Below are positions 7,562-15,086 of a stretch of DNA of 36,216 nucleotides, piece by piece. Source of the stretch: Synergistaceae bacterium UBA5560. Its GTDB lineage: Bacteria > Synergistota > Synergistia > Synergistales > Aminiphilaceae. Location of the stretch: NCBI GenBank assembly GCA_002425685.1, contig DIMS01000065.1:26184-62399 (forward strand). The letters are read 5' to 3'. The notes under the pieces were generated by a model. That model was not told where the DNA came from and made no database searches. It worked only from the letters and a program-made list of their open reading frames with translations. The position numbers and the translations under genes are program-made. Each line of letters starts with the position of its first letter. Position 1 is the first letter of the stretch.

Positions 7562-7957
7562 GTGACGGAACGGGAAGGAAGGTTCCGAAAGGGATTCGGC
7601 GTGATGCTGCTTCTGCTCACGGTTCTGGCGAATGCCGTGGCGAACGTGAGCATGAAGCTCGGCATGGCCGACAAATCCGCGTCGGTGGAAGGAGGCGTCG
7701 TTTCCACCCTGACGGCGATTCTCCTCTCTCCCGCAGTCCTGCTGGGCTTCATGTTCTTTGGGGGGGCTTTCGTGCTCTACAGCGCCGTCCTCTCCCGGAT
7801 GGATCTTTCCCTTGCCTACCCCGTCATGTTCGGCGGCGTTTCCTTCATCGTTCTCGTCGTGGGGGTCTGTTTTCTGGGAGAACCGGTGACGCTGCTCCGT
7901 GCTCTGGGTATGGGGACCATCGCCTTCGGTATTGCGCTGGTCTCCCGAAGCGGATAG
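7562..7957 (+). CDS. SMR/EamA-like four-helix membrane protein lacking the EmrE glutamate
   Basis: The 131-residue protein has a short basic N-terminus and four hydrophobic helices (about 12-32, 47-70, 75-100, 105-128). The size, the SMKLG motif ending helix 1 and the LAYPVMFG motif fit the small multidrug resistance family and its ArnE/ArnF-like relatives. Counting back eight residues from the helix-1 lysine, the position of the essential proton-coupled glutamate (E14 in EmrE) is Asn24. Proton-driven drug efflux is therefore unlikely. A lipid-carrier flippase-type role or half of a heterodimer is more plausible. The GTG start at 7562 has GGAGGAG about 5 bases upstream. The gene appears to stand alone. 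Confidence 0.75.
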   Translation: MTEREGRFRKGFGVMLLLLTVLANAVANVSMKLGMADKSASVEGGVVSTLTAILLSPAVLLGFMFFGGAFVLYSAVLSRMDLSLAYPVMFGGVSFIVLVVGVCFLGEPVTLLRALGMGTIAFGIALVSRSG

Positions 7958-8329
7958 TCTTGCTCCCTGGCGGTGGCGGGCCTCCGCGAACCCCTGAGTG
8001 GAGTTTGCAACGGACCCGGAAAGGCCGTGTTCCGCCTGAGGCGTCGAGCCGATGGAAAAAATCGGCCTCCGCACTGTTCTCGCGACAAATGGTGTTCTTG
8101 GGGTCGGCGGATGTGCCGGGAGTTCGCGCTGTTTCTGGAAAAAACTCCGAAGATCGGTTTTTCCCCGGAAATCACCCTCTCGGATTGACAAAAACCGGTC
8201 GGTCTATGTATGGTTAGGCAAGGAGTAGACTAGGTCGCCTTACCTTGGGTAGCCTGGTTGGGCCTTATGTTTCAGCCGGAATGTTTTTCCGTGAGCACTC
8301 TTTCCTTGAGAGCGAGAAGGAGGTGTGCC
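7958..8329. other. Intergenic region and leader upstream of the HEXXH protein gene
   Basis: No gene is visible from 7958 to about 8184. A promoter is at 8185-8214. The following leader of roughly 110 bases (8221-8329) contains several short complementary segments (AAGG/CCTT, GGCC) that might fold, but I recognise no riboswitch class. Confidence 0.35.
8185..8214 (+). promoter_or_regulatory. Promoter of the HEXXH / sensor / HD-GYP unit
   Basis: A perfect TTGACA (8185-8190) is followed after 18 bases by TATGGT (8209-8214). It is the only good promoter upstream of the three genes at 8330-12243. Confidence 0.6.
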
Positions 8330-8974
8330 GTGAGAGTTGAAGCCGCGTCGTCTCCGTGGATGGTGAACGAAGGTGCGTTCCCCGACGATCCCCGCGTAGG
8401 GCGGAGCCGTGTACCGGAGGAGCCAGAGCAAACCGCTCGAGCCAATGCAGCGGGAGTTCCCGTGGCACCAGAGGCATCGCCTGCCTCCGGTGGAGAACCG
8501 TCTTCGCGGGAAGCGCAGGCAACCCTTCCCTTTTCCGGACCGCAAAAGGGAAGTGAGAGTGGTGCGATGCCCGCGCAGGCAGGCGAGGACGGCCTGAAGG
8601 CGCTCGCGGAGGAACGCACCAAGAAGCGCCTCGGTCTCGAACCCTGTGAAACCTGTGAGAATCGGAGTTACCAGGATGATTCGGACGATTCTTCAGTTTC
8701 TTTTCAAACTCCCACAAAACTGACCCCTCAGCAGGCGGCGGCTGCCGTGCCGGCTCACGAAGGGGAACACGTGCACAACGAACAGGCCCGGGCGGACCGG
8801 GAAGGGCGAAAGGTGATCTCCCAATCCGTGCGCATTCACACGTCCATCTGCCCCGAATGCGGCCGTGTCTATGTTTCGGGAGGGACCACCACGACCGTCA
8901 CCGCGTCTGAAACTCCCCGGGAAAATCCCTCTGTCGGGGAAAACGGCGCTTCTTCTCTCGATCTCGTCGCGTAG
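8330..8974 (+). CDS. Putative zinc-binding HEXXH protein, unknown function
   Basis: The 214-residue protein has no signal peptide. Residues 1-90 are low-complexity and rich in Pro, Ala, Ser, Glu and Gly. The second half looks folded: a CETC pair (C106, C109), an acidic DDSDDSS run, a zincin-type motif HEGEH (H143-H147), an E/R-rich helix, SQSV, then CPECGRVYVSGG (C174, C177). The HEXXH motif is the core of many zinc metallopeptidases, and the two CxxC pairs could form a separate structural zinc site. Whether it is a protease is inference. I do not recognise a named family with certainty; similar short proteins seem to occur in Firmicutes-like anaerobes. The GTG at 8330 is chosen because GAAGGAGG lies about 7 bases upstream. 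It is the first gene of a run with the sensor and HD-GYP genes. Confidence 0.7.
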   Translation: MRVEAASSPWMVNEGAFPDDPRVGRSRVPEEPEQTARANAAGVPVAPEASPASGGEPSSREAQATLPFSGPQKGSESGAMPAQAGEDGLKALAEERTKKRLGLEPCETCENRSYQDDSDDSSVSFQTPTKLTPQQAAAAVPAHEGEHVHNEQARADREGRKVISQSVRIHTSICPECGRVYVSGGTTTTVTASETPRENPSVGENGASSLDLVA

Positions 8975-8998
8975 ATCAAAAAAAGGAGCTGACGCGTC

Positions 8999-10090
8999 AT
9001 TCGGATCCGAAAGGGACTTCTCGTTGTCATAGTGTTTTCCCTCGTCCTTTTCGGAGGAACGATTCTCTGGTATTCTTTCTGGCCACGCCCCATCGTCTTG
9101 GGCGTGGCGTATTGTACCGCTCCGGGAAAACATGTCACGGAGGGGCTGATGTTTGCTGCGGCGAAAACCTACGTGGAGTGGCACAATCGGTTCCGGGAGC
9201 CCAAGATCCGCCTCGAAGTGGCTTCCTATCTCCAAAGCCCCGTGGCGGCCCTGCTGGAACTGCAACGCCGTGGCGCCGTGGCGGTGCTTGGCTTCACGAC
9301 TTCCGACACGGGGCTGGATGCCGCCTCCGTGGCGGAACGCTTGGAGATGCCCCTCATCGCCGTTTCGGCCTCAACCTCCATGCTCGCGGGAAAGGACGAC
9401 TGGTTCTTCCGCGTCCAGCCGAGTACCCGGGCCGATTCCAGTGCCTACAGCAGACTCTTCCGTTTTCGGAGCATCAGGACGCTTGCGGTGGTGGCCACCT
9501 GGGACAACGCGCCCTATGTGCTCGCCTTCGTCCGGGATCTCTACGTGAAGGGTTCTCCCCGCATCCTCGGTCCATTTCTGCTCTCCGAAATTCAGCAGGC
9601 CGACGGCGCTCTGGCCGCACTGAATCCCGACGGCATTCTGGTGGTGGGGCCGACGCCTTTCTCCATCTGGGCCTCCCAGCGCGCGACGAAGCTCTGGCCC
9701 AGGGCGGAGCTCTTTCTCTCCCTCTGGTCCGTCACAGGGCTTGGTTTCCGGGAATATTCCCTTCTTGACAGGCCGTTTTTTTTCAGCACCGCCTTTTCTC
9801 CGCTGGCAATCTCCGAGGAACATCCCTTCGTTGTCGCCTGGCGGGAGGAATATACCGCGGATGTCACCTTTACGGTGCACCGTACCTTTCTGGCCCTGGA
9901 GCTCTTTCGGCTTGCCGTCGAAGATGTGGAACGGGGAAACGCCGCGTCCTTCCGGGAGTCCCTTGCCATGTCACGCCACATCGAGGGTCCCGGAGGCGAT
10001 GTGATCATGGACCGCTATGGAGATGCCCACGCGCAGCCTCGTTTTTTCCGGTGGGACGGTGAGAGACTCCAGGGGGTTCCGGTGCCATGA
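8999..10090 (+). CDS. Periplasmic-binding-protein-like (type 1) sensor, membrane-anchored, apparent ATT start
   Basis: The protein (363 residues from the proposed start) has an N-terminal basic stretch and one hydrophobic anchor (IRIRKGLLVVIVFSLVLFGG). A Leu/Ile/Val-binding-type domain follows, with GLMFAAAKTYVE, VLGFTTSDTGL, MPLIAVSAST, DDWFFRVQPS and GILVVGPTPF, the usual landmarks of branched-chain amino-acid binding proteins and family 1 receptors. It should bind a small ligand outside the cytoplasm. AAGGAG (8983-8988) lies 10 bases before an ATT at 8999. The frame is closed by TGA at 8990, and the first ordinary start (GTG 9032) would cut the anchor and has a poor ribosome site. Its stop overlaps the HD-GYP start by four bases (ATGA) and no ABC permease is nearby, so it is likely the ligand-sensing partner of that enzyme. 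Confidence 0.8.
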   Translation: MRIRKGLLVVIVFSLVLFGGTILWYSFWPRPIVLGVAYCTAPGKHVTEGLMFAAAKTYVEWHNRFREPKIRLEVASYLQSPVAALLELQRRGAVAVLGFTTSDTGLDAASVAERLEMPLIAVSASTSMLAGKDDWFFRVQPSTRADSSAYSRLFRFRSIRTLAVVATWDNAPYVLAFVRDLYVKGSPRILGPFLLSEIQQADGALAALNPDGILVVGPTPFSIWASQRATKLWPRAELFLSLWSVTGLGFREYSLLDRPFFFSTAFSPLAISEEHPFVVAWREEYTADVTFTVHRTFLALELFRLAVEDVERGNAASFRESLAMSRHIEGPGGDVIMDRYGDAHAQPRFFRWDGERLQGVPVP

Positions 10091-12243
10091 ACTCCTCCCT
10101 TGTGCGGTACCGGAGACAGGTGGCGGGTTTTTCCCTCTTCGTCGTCGTCGGGTTTTCCCTGCTCGCTCTGTGGATTGCCTTTGCCGCCACGGTGAGAAGC
10201 GGAGAAGAGGAACTCGCCCGGGACGCACAGCGGCTTCGGAGGGAGCTGTCCATCCTTTTCGAGGCCCAGGTGGGGCTTCTGGTCGGGCTCCGGAACGGAA
10301 ACGACGGAGAAATTCAAGCCCTGCAAAGGCTTTTGCCTCCCTATGTCGCGTTTCTCGCCCGATGCACCCCCGCCGGAGAAATCCTCTCCGTTCTCCGCGG
10401 CCCCGGCATCGAGGGCGCGAAATTGCCCTGGAAACTCCTCTTTCCCCAATGGAATCTCACGTCTCTTCTCTGGGAGAGCGATCGCTCCATGCTGACCTTC
10501 GCGATTTCCCGGGGCGAGGAGCGGCTCCTCGCGGGCTTCCTTCCCGAGCAATTGCTGGCAACACTGGATCCGGGATTCTCGGAGCACTGCTTCGGAGTCC
10601 TTGCCGGCGGCGGAGGCGAGACCTTCGTGGCCTGGAACGGCAGAGAACTGTTTCCCTCCGGGGGGCTTGTCTCCAAAAGTTTCGGCTCCAAAAACGGCAC
10701 CGTGCGGGAGTCGGTGGGAACGCTTTCCGTGCAGGCGACGGCCTGGCCCCTTCCGCACGGCCTGCGCCTCGTGACGGGGCTTTGGATGGATCGGGTCTAT
10801 GCGTTGGCGCTGAAACAGGGTGTGCTCGTCGGTGGGGCCTTTCTGCTCGTCGCCCTGGTGTTGGTGTTTCCCGTCACGAGAGCCTTCCGGAAGGTCTCCG
10901 TGGAGTTCGAGAGAATGGCGGTCTCCCTCGCGACCCTCCAGGAAAGCGTGCGCCTCGCGCCGGATCCCCTTCGGGCGCTGGATGTGGTGCAGCGGGAATG
11001 GCAGTTGCCCGGGGCCGGAATGGCCTTCGACGAAACACGGAGGCTTCTTGAGGCTTTCCGCGGCCTCATCGAGGAAATCGGAAGCCAGGCGGAGGAACTG
11101 GCCGCGCTCTACCAGGAGACCACAGCCATGCAGTCCGAACTGGAGGATGTGAACCGGGACCTGAAGGCAGCCCTGGAACAACTGGAGGAGCTGGCCCTCT
11201 TCTCTCAGACCGCGGTGGAGGCCCGCTCCACGAAAGAGGCGGCGACACAGCTTCTATCCTCTTTCACGGCCTTCGGGGGCGCCCGGTGTGGGGGCATGGT
11301 CCTTCTTCGGGATGAAAAACCGACGCTCGTCTCCTATGAAGGCGATCCGGAGGCCGAGGAGGAGCTGTTGCGTTACCTGAAGAGTGCCGATGTCAAGACC
11401 CTTGTCCGGCCGAGCGGGGGGGGTGCTTCCAGGAGTTCCCGGGCGAACGGCTTCGATGGAGACGGAAGACACTGGTACGTTTTTCCCATTTCCTATCTCG
11501 GCGCGGATATCGGAGGGCTTTTCCTCGCCGAAGAGGGACCGAGGGGAGCTGTCCTGGGAAAGGTGCAGAATGTCATCGCTCTCTTCGTCCCCCACGTGGG
11601 GGGTATTCTCCGCGCTCACCTCCTGGTGGACGAGATCCGCCGCTCCTATCATTACCTCGCGCTGCGGCTTCAGGGGCTCACTGCCACCTATCACGACGAG
11701 ACGGGAGAGCATCTCCAGCGTATCCGCGCTCTCTCGCTCTTTCTGGGAGAGCGCATGGGCCTGGACGAGGAGCTTCTGGAGGATCTCGCCATGTACAGCA
11801 TGCTGCATGACATCGGCAAAATGAAGGTTCCTCATGAGATCCTCTCCAAACCAGCTCGCCTCGACGAGGCGGAGTTTTCCGAGATCCGACGTCATACGCT
11901 CTACGGAGTGGAACTTCTCGGTGAATCGAGATGGCTGGACATGGCGCGGGACATCTGTCTCTATCACCACGAGAAATGGGATGGATCGGGATATCCCGAA
12001 GGGCTCACTGGAGAGGAGATTCCCGTCGTGGCCCGCATCGTGGGATTCGTGGACGTCTACGACGCGCTTCGGTCGCGTCGCTGTTACAAGGAACCCTTCT
12101 CTCACGAAACGGCCTGCCGTATCATCACAGAAGGAGACGACAGAGTCCGTCCCACGGATTTCGATCCCCGTATCATGGCCGTGTTTCGTGCGCATCACAC
12201 CCAGTTCGACAAGATTTACGAAGCCTACTCTCTTCTTTCCTGA
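10087..12243 (+). CDS. Membrane HD-GYP domain cyclic-di-GMP phosphodiesterase
   Basis: The 718-residue protein has a first membrane helix (about 12-35), a roughly 200-residue extracytoplasmic region and a second helix (about 240-262). A coiled coil (about 320-375), a GAF-like region (about 375-525) and a C-terminal HD-GYP domain follow. The catalytic signature is complete: HD at 574-575 (MLHDIGK), HTLYGVELL, HH at 627-628 and GYP at 635-637. The family hydrolyses c-di-GMP, usually favouring motility over attachment. Its start overlaps the stop of the binding-protein-like gene by four bases, so the two are translated together and probably form a ligand-controlled c-di-GMP switch. No HAMP domain is obvious. 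Confidence 0.92.
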   Translation: MNSSLVRYRRQVAGFSLFVVVGFSLLALWIAFAATVRSGEEELARDAQRLRRELSILFEAQVGLLVGLRNGNDGEIQALQRLLPPYVAFLARCTPAGEILSVLRGPGIEGAKLPWKLLFPQWNLTSLLWESDRSMLTFAISRGEERLLAGFLPEQLLATLDPGFSEHCFGVLAGGGGETFVAWNGRELFPSGGLVSKSFGSKNGTVRESVGTLSVQATAWPLPHGLRLVTGLWMDRVYALALKQGVLVGGAFLLVALVLVFPVTRAFRKVSVEFERMAVSLATLQESVRLAPDPLRALDVVQREWQLPGAGMAFDETRRLLEAFRGLIEEIGSQAEELAALYQETTAMQSELEDVNRDLKAALEQLEELALFSQTAVEARSTKEAATQLLSSFTAFGGARCGGMVLLRDEKPTLVSYEGDPEAEEELLRYLKSADVKTLVRPSGGGASRSSRANGFDGDGRHWYVFPISYLGADIGGLFLAEEGPRGAVLGKVQNVIALFVPHVGGILRAHLLVDEIRRSYHYLALRLQGLTATYHDETGEHLQRIRALSLFLGERMGLDEELLEDLAMYSMLHDIGKMKVPHEILSKPARLDEAEFSEIRRHTLYGVELLGESRWLDMARDICLYHHEKWDGSGYPEGLTGEEIPVVARIVGFVDVYDALRSRRCYKEPFSHETACRIITEGDDRVRPTDFDPRIMAVFRAHHTQFDKIYEAYSLLS

Positions 12244-12467
12244 CGGCCTCACAGGCCTTCCCCTGCTCCCGATGCCTTCGACGGAAAGAGGGTGTCTCCA
12301 TTTTTTCGACACGTCCCCATCCGTGAGGGTTTTTCCTGGGTCCCGGGGCTCTCTTGCCTTTTTCGTACCTACCGAGATACACTGAAAACAATGCGGAACC
12401 GCATCGCCGTTCCATCGGAGCGAGATGTGGAAGGTCTCTCTCGTCAAAAGGAAGCGTAGGCGGAATG

Positions 12468-12476
12468 TGGTACAAT
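12468..12476 (+). promoter_or_regulatory. Extended -10 promoter of the secreted-protein operon
   Basis: TGG directly precedes TACAAT (12471-12476), an extended -10 element, 47 bases before the first gene of the six-gene run. No consensus -35 is seen at the right distance, so an activator may be needed. Confidence 0.5.
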
Positions 12477-12522
12477 TAAAGCGCTATCAGAGCGCACACT
12501 TGGCAGAGAAGAGGTGGCGGGC

Positions 12523-13329
12523 ATGAGACGAATCGCGGTGGTGGTGGTGCTTTGTGCGGTTGTTTTGTGTGCAGCGGCGGCCCTGGCGGAGGAGTTTGCT
12601 CCCGTTCTCGAGCAGACGGACAAGGCCAAGATCAACTGGACCGACGGCTTCGTGGAGGCTACGGGGCAGGCTGTGGCGCCCTCGGACAAGTCGGGAACGG
12701 GGCAGGGGAAGCTGCTTGCCAGAAGGGGCGCCATCGTGGATCTCCAGCGGAATCTCCTGGAGTTCGTCCAGGGAGTGAAGGTCAACGCCGAGACGACGAT
12801 GCAGGACTTCATGGCCAACGACTATGTGAAGACCGAGGTTCACGGCACGATCAAGAACGTGGAGGTGGTCGATTCCAGTTGGGACGGAGAAATCTACACC
12901 GTGGTGGGGCGCATTCGCCTGGGTGATCTCCGCAAGGCCGTGACGCCCGCGCTTCCCACACCGCCTACGCCCAAGAAGGACCCCGCCCCGGTGAAAGGCA
13001 AGAGCACGGGGCTCGTCCTCGACGTGCGTCATCTTCCCCTCATCCCGGCGATGACCTTCCGGGTTGTGGACGAAAAGGGAAAGGTGCTCTACAGTCTCGA
13101 CTTCGTGGACAGGGAGCGTTTTCTCTCTTCGGGGCTCTGCGAGTACCAGACCAACATGAACTACGCCACGGGAGTGCCCCGGGTCACGGACAAGCCCACG
13201 GTGATCAAGGCGAAGAGCCTGGTCGGCCCGAACAACGTGGATATCGTCATCTCCAACGGTGATGCCGCAAAAATCCCCGGCGGTTACGATTACCGCATTC
13301 CCTGCCGTGTGGTGGTGGTGAAACGGTGA
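12523..13329 (+). CDS. Secreted LPP20-like protein, first gene of the exported operon
   Basis: The 268-residue protein has a clear signal peptide (residues 1-22, AAALA), without a lipobox cysteine at the cleavage site. Residues 35-145 look like an LPP20/FlgP-type domain: ATGQAVAP, then a helix (GKLLARRGAIVDLQRNLLEFVQGV), then strands ending in VVGRIRLGDL. A Pro/Lys-rich linker (about 150-163) leads to a second domain (about 165-268) of unknown type. LPP20-domain proteins such as Vibrio FlgP are outer-membrane or periplasmic components of flagellar rings. Start ATG 12523 follows GAAGAGGTGG. The next gene begins at the final base of its stop codon, implying coupling. Function is inferred from fold pattern and neighbours. 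Confidence 0.7.
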   Translation: MRRIAVVVVLCAVVLCAAAALAEEFAPVLEQTDKAKINWTDGFVEATGQAVAPSDKSGTGQGKLLARRGAIVDLQRNLLEFVQGVKVNAETTMQDFMANDYVKTEVHGTIKNVEVVDSSWDGEIYTVVGRIRLGDLRKAVTPALPTPPTPKKDPAPVKGKSTGLVLDVRHLPLIPAMTFRVVDEKGKVLYSLDFVDRERFLSSGLCEYQTNMNYATGVPRVTDKPTVIKAKSLVGPNNVDIVISNGDAAKIPGGYDYRIPCRVVVVKR

Positions 13330-14531
13330 TGTTTCCGCCTGCGGAAGGATCGCCCGCCGGCACTGCGGTGCGGCGGACCCCGGGAGGTCTGGGGCTTTTG
13401 GTGTCCCTTCCGGTGATGTTGTTCCTGCTCTTGGCTCCGGCCCTCGTCGCGATGGCGGCGGAGTCCCAGAAGGACATCGTGGTGGACGCGGAGGGATCCG
13501 CCCTCGTCGTGAACGGCGACAAGGCGCACGCGAAGGAACAGGCCAAACGGCAGGCCTACCGGGACGCCCTCGAAAAGGGCATCGGCGCCTATGTGGAAGG
13601 CATCACGGAGATGAAGGATTTCGAGGTGGTGAAGGACAAGGTCTTCTCCAAGGCCCAGGGGCTCGTGACGGACTTCAAGATCGTCCGGGAATGGGTGGAC
13701 GAGGAGCAGGTCTATCACATCAGGGCGAACTGCACCGTCTCGACGGTGAAGCTTGACGGGGTCCTCGGTCCCGTGGTGATCGACGCTCTTGGCAATCCTC
13801 GGGTGATGGTCGTGGTGGACGAGAGCATCGACGGAGAGAACCCTTTTCTCTCCACCGTGGAGGGGGAAGTCCTTGCGGTGTTCGAGAAGGCGGGATACCT
13901 TCTCGTGGATCCTCAGACGGCCAAGGGACTGCACGCCCGGGAGTACGATCTCGCCAAGGAGACGGGAGACACGGCGAAGCTGCAGGAACTGGCCAGGTCC
14001 TTTCAGGCGGACGTGATCATCTACGGACGAGCCCAGGGAGTCACGTACGCGAAGCAGAAGGTGGAGGGTGTTTCCGTCTTCGGCGTTCGGAGCCAGCTCC
14101 AGCTCAAGGCCATTATCACCCAGACGGCCTACATGCTGGGCACGGAGACCCCGGAGTTCAAGGAACGGGGAACCTCCGCCCAGGACGGTGCGGTCAAGGG
14201 ACTTCGGAAAGCTGCGGCGTCAGGGGCAAAATCCCTCGTGCACAAGGTGGCCTACAGCCTTGTGAGCGGTAGTTCGGGCGGTGTGCCGGGGCGGACCGTC
14301 AAGGTGCTCGTCACGGGCATCGGCTTCTCCGGAGCGCGTGCGCTGAAGGCGGGGCTTGAGGAGACGAAGGGGATCACCGCCGTGTACCAGCGGGCTTTCG
14401 CGAACAGAAAACTGGAACTCGATGTGAACACCGAGGGAAACGCGGAAGACCTTGCCGTGGCGCTGGAATCCCTTGGTCTCGAAATTTCCGCGTTGACGGC
14501 GAATACCATTGAGGCCACAGCCAAGGAGTGA
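13329..14531 (+). CDS. Secreted FlgT-like protein (N, middle and C modules)
   Basis: The 400-residue protein has an N-terminal membrane-targeting helix (about 23-45, LLVSLPVMLFLLLAPALVAMA). An FlgT N-terminal-like domain follows (about 50-150, with AKEQAKRQAYRDALEKGIGA), then a CsgG/TolB-N-like middle domain (about 155-310: PRVMVVVDESI, then a helix, then ADVIIYGRA). The last 80 residues form a small alpha/beta domain (VKVLVTGIGF to LTANTIEA). Vibrio FlgT has this order and builds the H ring of the flagellar basal body. The middle and C-terminal modules recur in the gene at 16586. The start is TGATG-coupled to the preceding gene and lacks a strong ribosome site of its own. It could serve a flagellar outer ring or a separate envelope complex. 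Confidence 0.65.
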   Translation: MFPPAEGSPAGTAVRRTPGGLGLLVSLPVMLFLLLAPALVAMAAESQKDIVVDAEGSALVVNGDKAHAKEQAKRQAYRDALEKGIGAYVEGITEMKDFEVVKDKVFSKAQGLVTDFKIVREWVDEEQVYHIRANCTVSTVKLDGVLGPVVIDALGNPRVMVVVDESIDGENPFLSTVEGEVLAVFEKAGYLLVDPQTAKGLHAREYDLAKETGDTAKLQELARSFQADVIIYGRAQGVTYAKQKVEGVSVFGVRSQLQLKAIITQTAYMLGTETPEFKERGTSAQDGAVKGLRKAAASGAKSLVHKVAYSLVSGSSGGVPGRTVKVLVTGIGFSGARALKAGLEETKGITAVYQRAFANRKLELDVNTEGNAEDLAVALESLGLEISALTANTIEATAKE

Positions 14532-14536
14532 GCGCC

Positions 14537-15043
14537 GTGAAAACTTCGGAAAAGAAGAAATGGGAGAGTGGGGCGATCCTCGCGAGGATGCCGGAAAAGT
14601 TCCTCGTGGTGACGGTTCTCCTTTTCGCCCTGGGCGGAATGGCATGGGCTGCCCCTCTCTCCGAGGGGGACATCGTGCGTATCTGGCGCAACAACGGAGC
14701 CGTGCAGGGTGTCCAGGAATTTCACTTCGGCGTCGTGGACTGGCCGAACCGCGTCGTCGCCGTGGAGGGGCGCGGGCCGGTTCCATGGAGCACGGAGCCC
14801 AACGCACGTCTTCTCGCCCGGCGGCACGCCGTGGCGGATGCCCAGCGGAGGCTTCTCTACCTGCTCTACGAACTCCGTTACGGCCTTCCCCGGGGCATCG
14901 ACTCCATCGCGGTGGAGGGGCATGTGGTCATGGGACATATCTACCAGGAGGGACAGGACGAACAAGGCTACTGGGTGGATGTGGAACTCCCCCTGCAGCG
15001 TTTTCTCGAGGAATGTGTGATCTGGAAGGCCCGCGCCAAGTGA
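14537..15043 (+). CDS. Small secreted LPP20-like protein
   Basis: The 168-residue protein has an N-terminal hydrophobic segment (about 20-40, FLVVTVLLFALGGMAWA), probably a signal peptide with a long polar n-region. A single LPP20-like domain follows. Its central helix (ARLLARRHAVADAQRRLLY) matches the corresponding helix in the first gene of this operon (GKLLARRGAIVDLQRNLLE), so the two are paralogues. The GTG at 14537 is preferred because AAGGAG (14523-14528) is 8 bases upstream and overlaps the end of the preceding gene; an internal ATG at 14588 would give a shorter signal peptide. Exact function is unknown. Confidence 0.6.
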   Translation: MKTSEKKKWESGAILARMPEKFLVVTVLLFALGGMAWAAPLSEGDIVRIWRNNGAVQGVQEFHFGVVDWPNRVVAVEGRGPVPWSTEPNARLLARRHAVADAQRRLLYLLYELRYGLPRGIDSIAVEGHVVMGHIYQEGQDEQGYWVDVELPLQRFLEECVIWKARAK

Positions 15044-15086
15044 TTCCTTGCCGGGGCCGCGAGTTGTGCGGAGGTGAAGGGGACTG

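Noticed and set aside
8221..8329. Riboswitch in the leader of the HEXXH protein gene
   Set aside because: Short complementary segments exist, but I could not match them to any known aptamer core.
12244..12470. Small hairpins (GGCCT/AGGCC at 12245-12257) after the HD-GYP gene as a terminator
   Set aside because: The stem is only five base pairs with no T-run, too weak to call.
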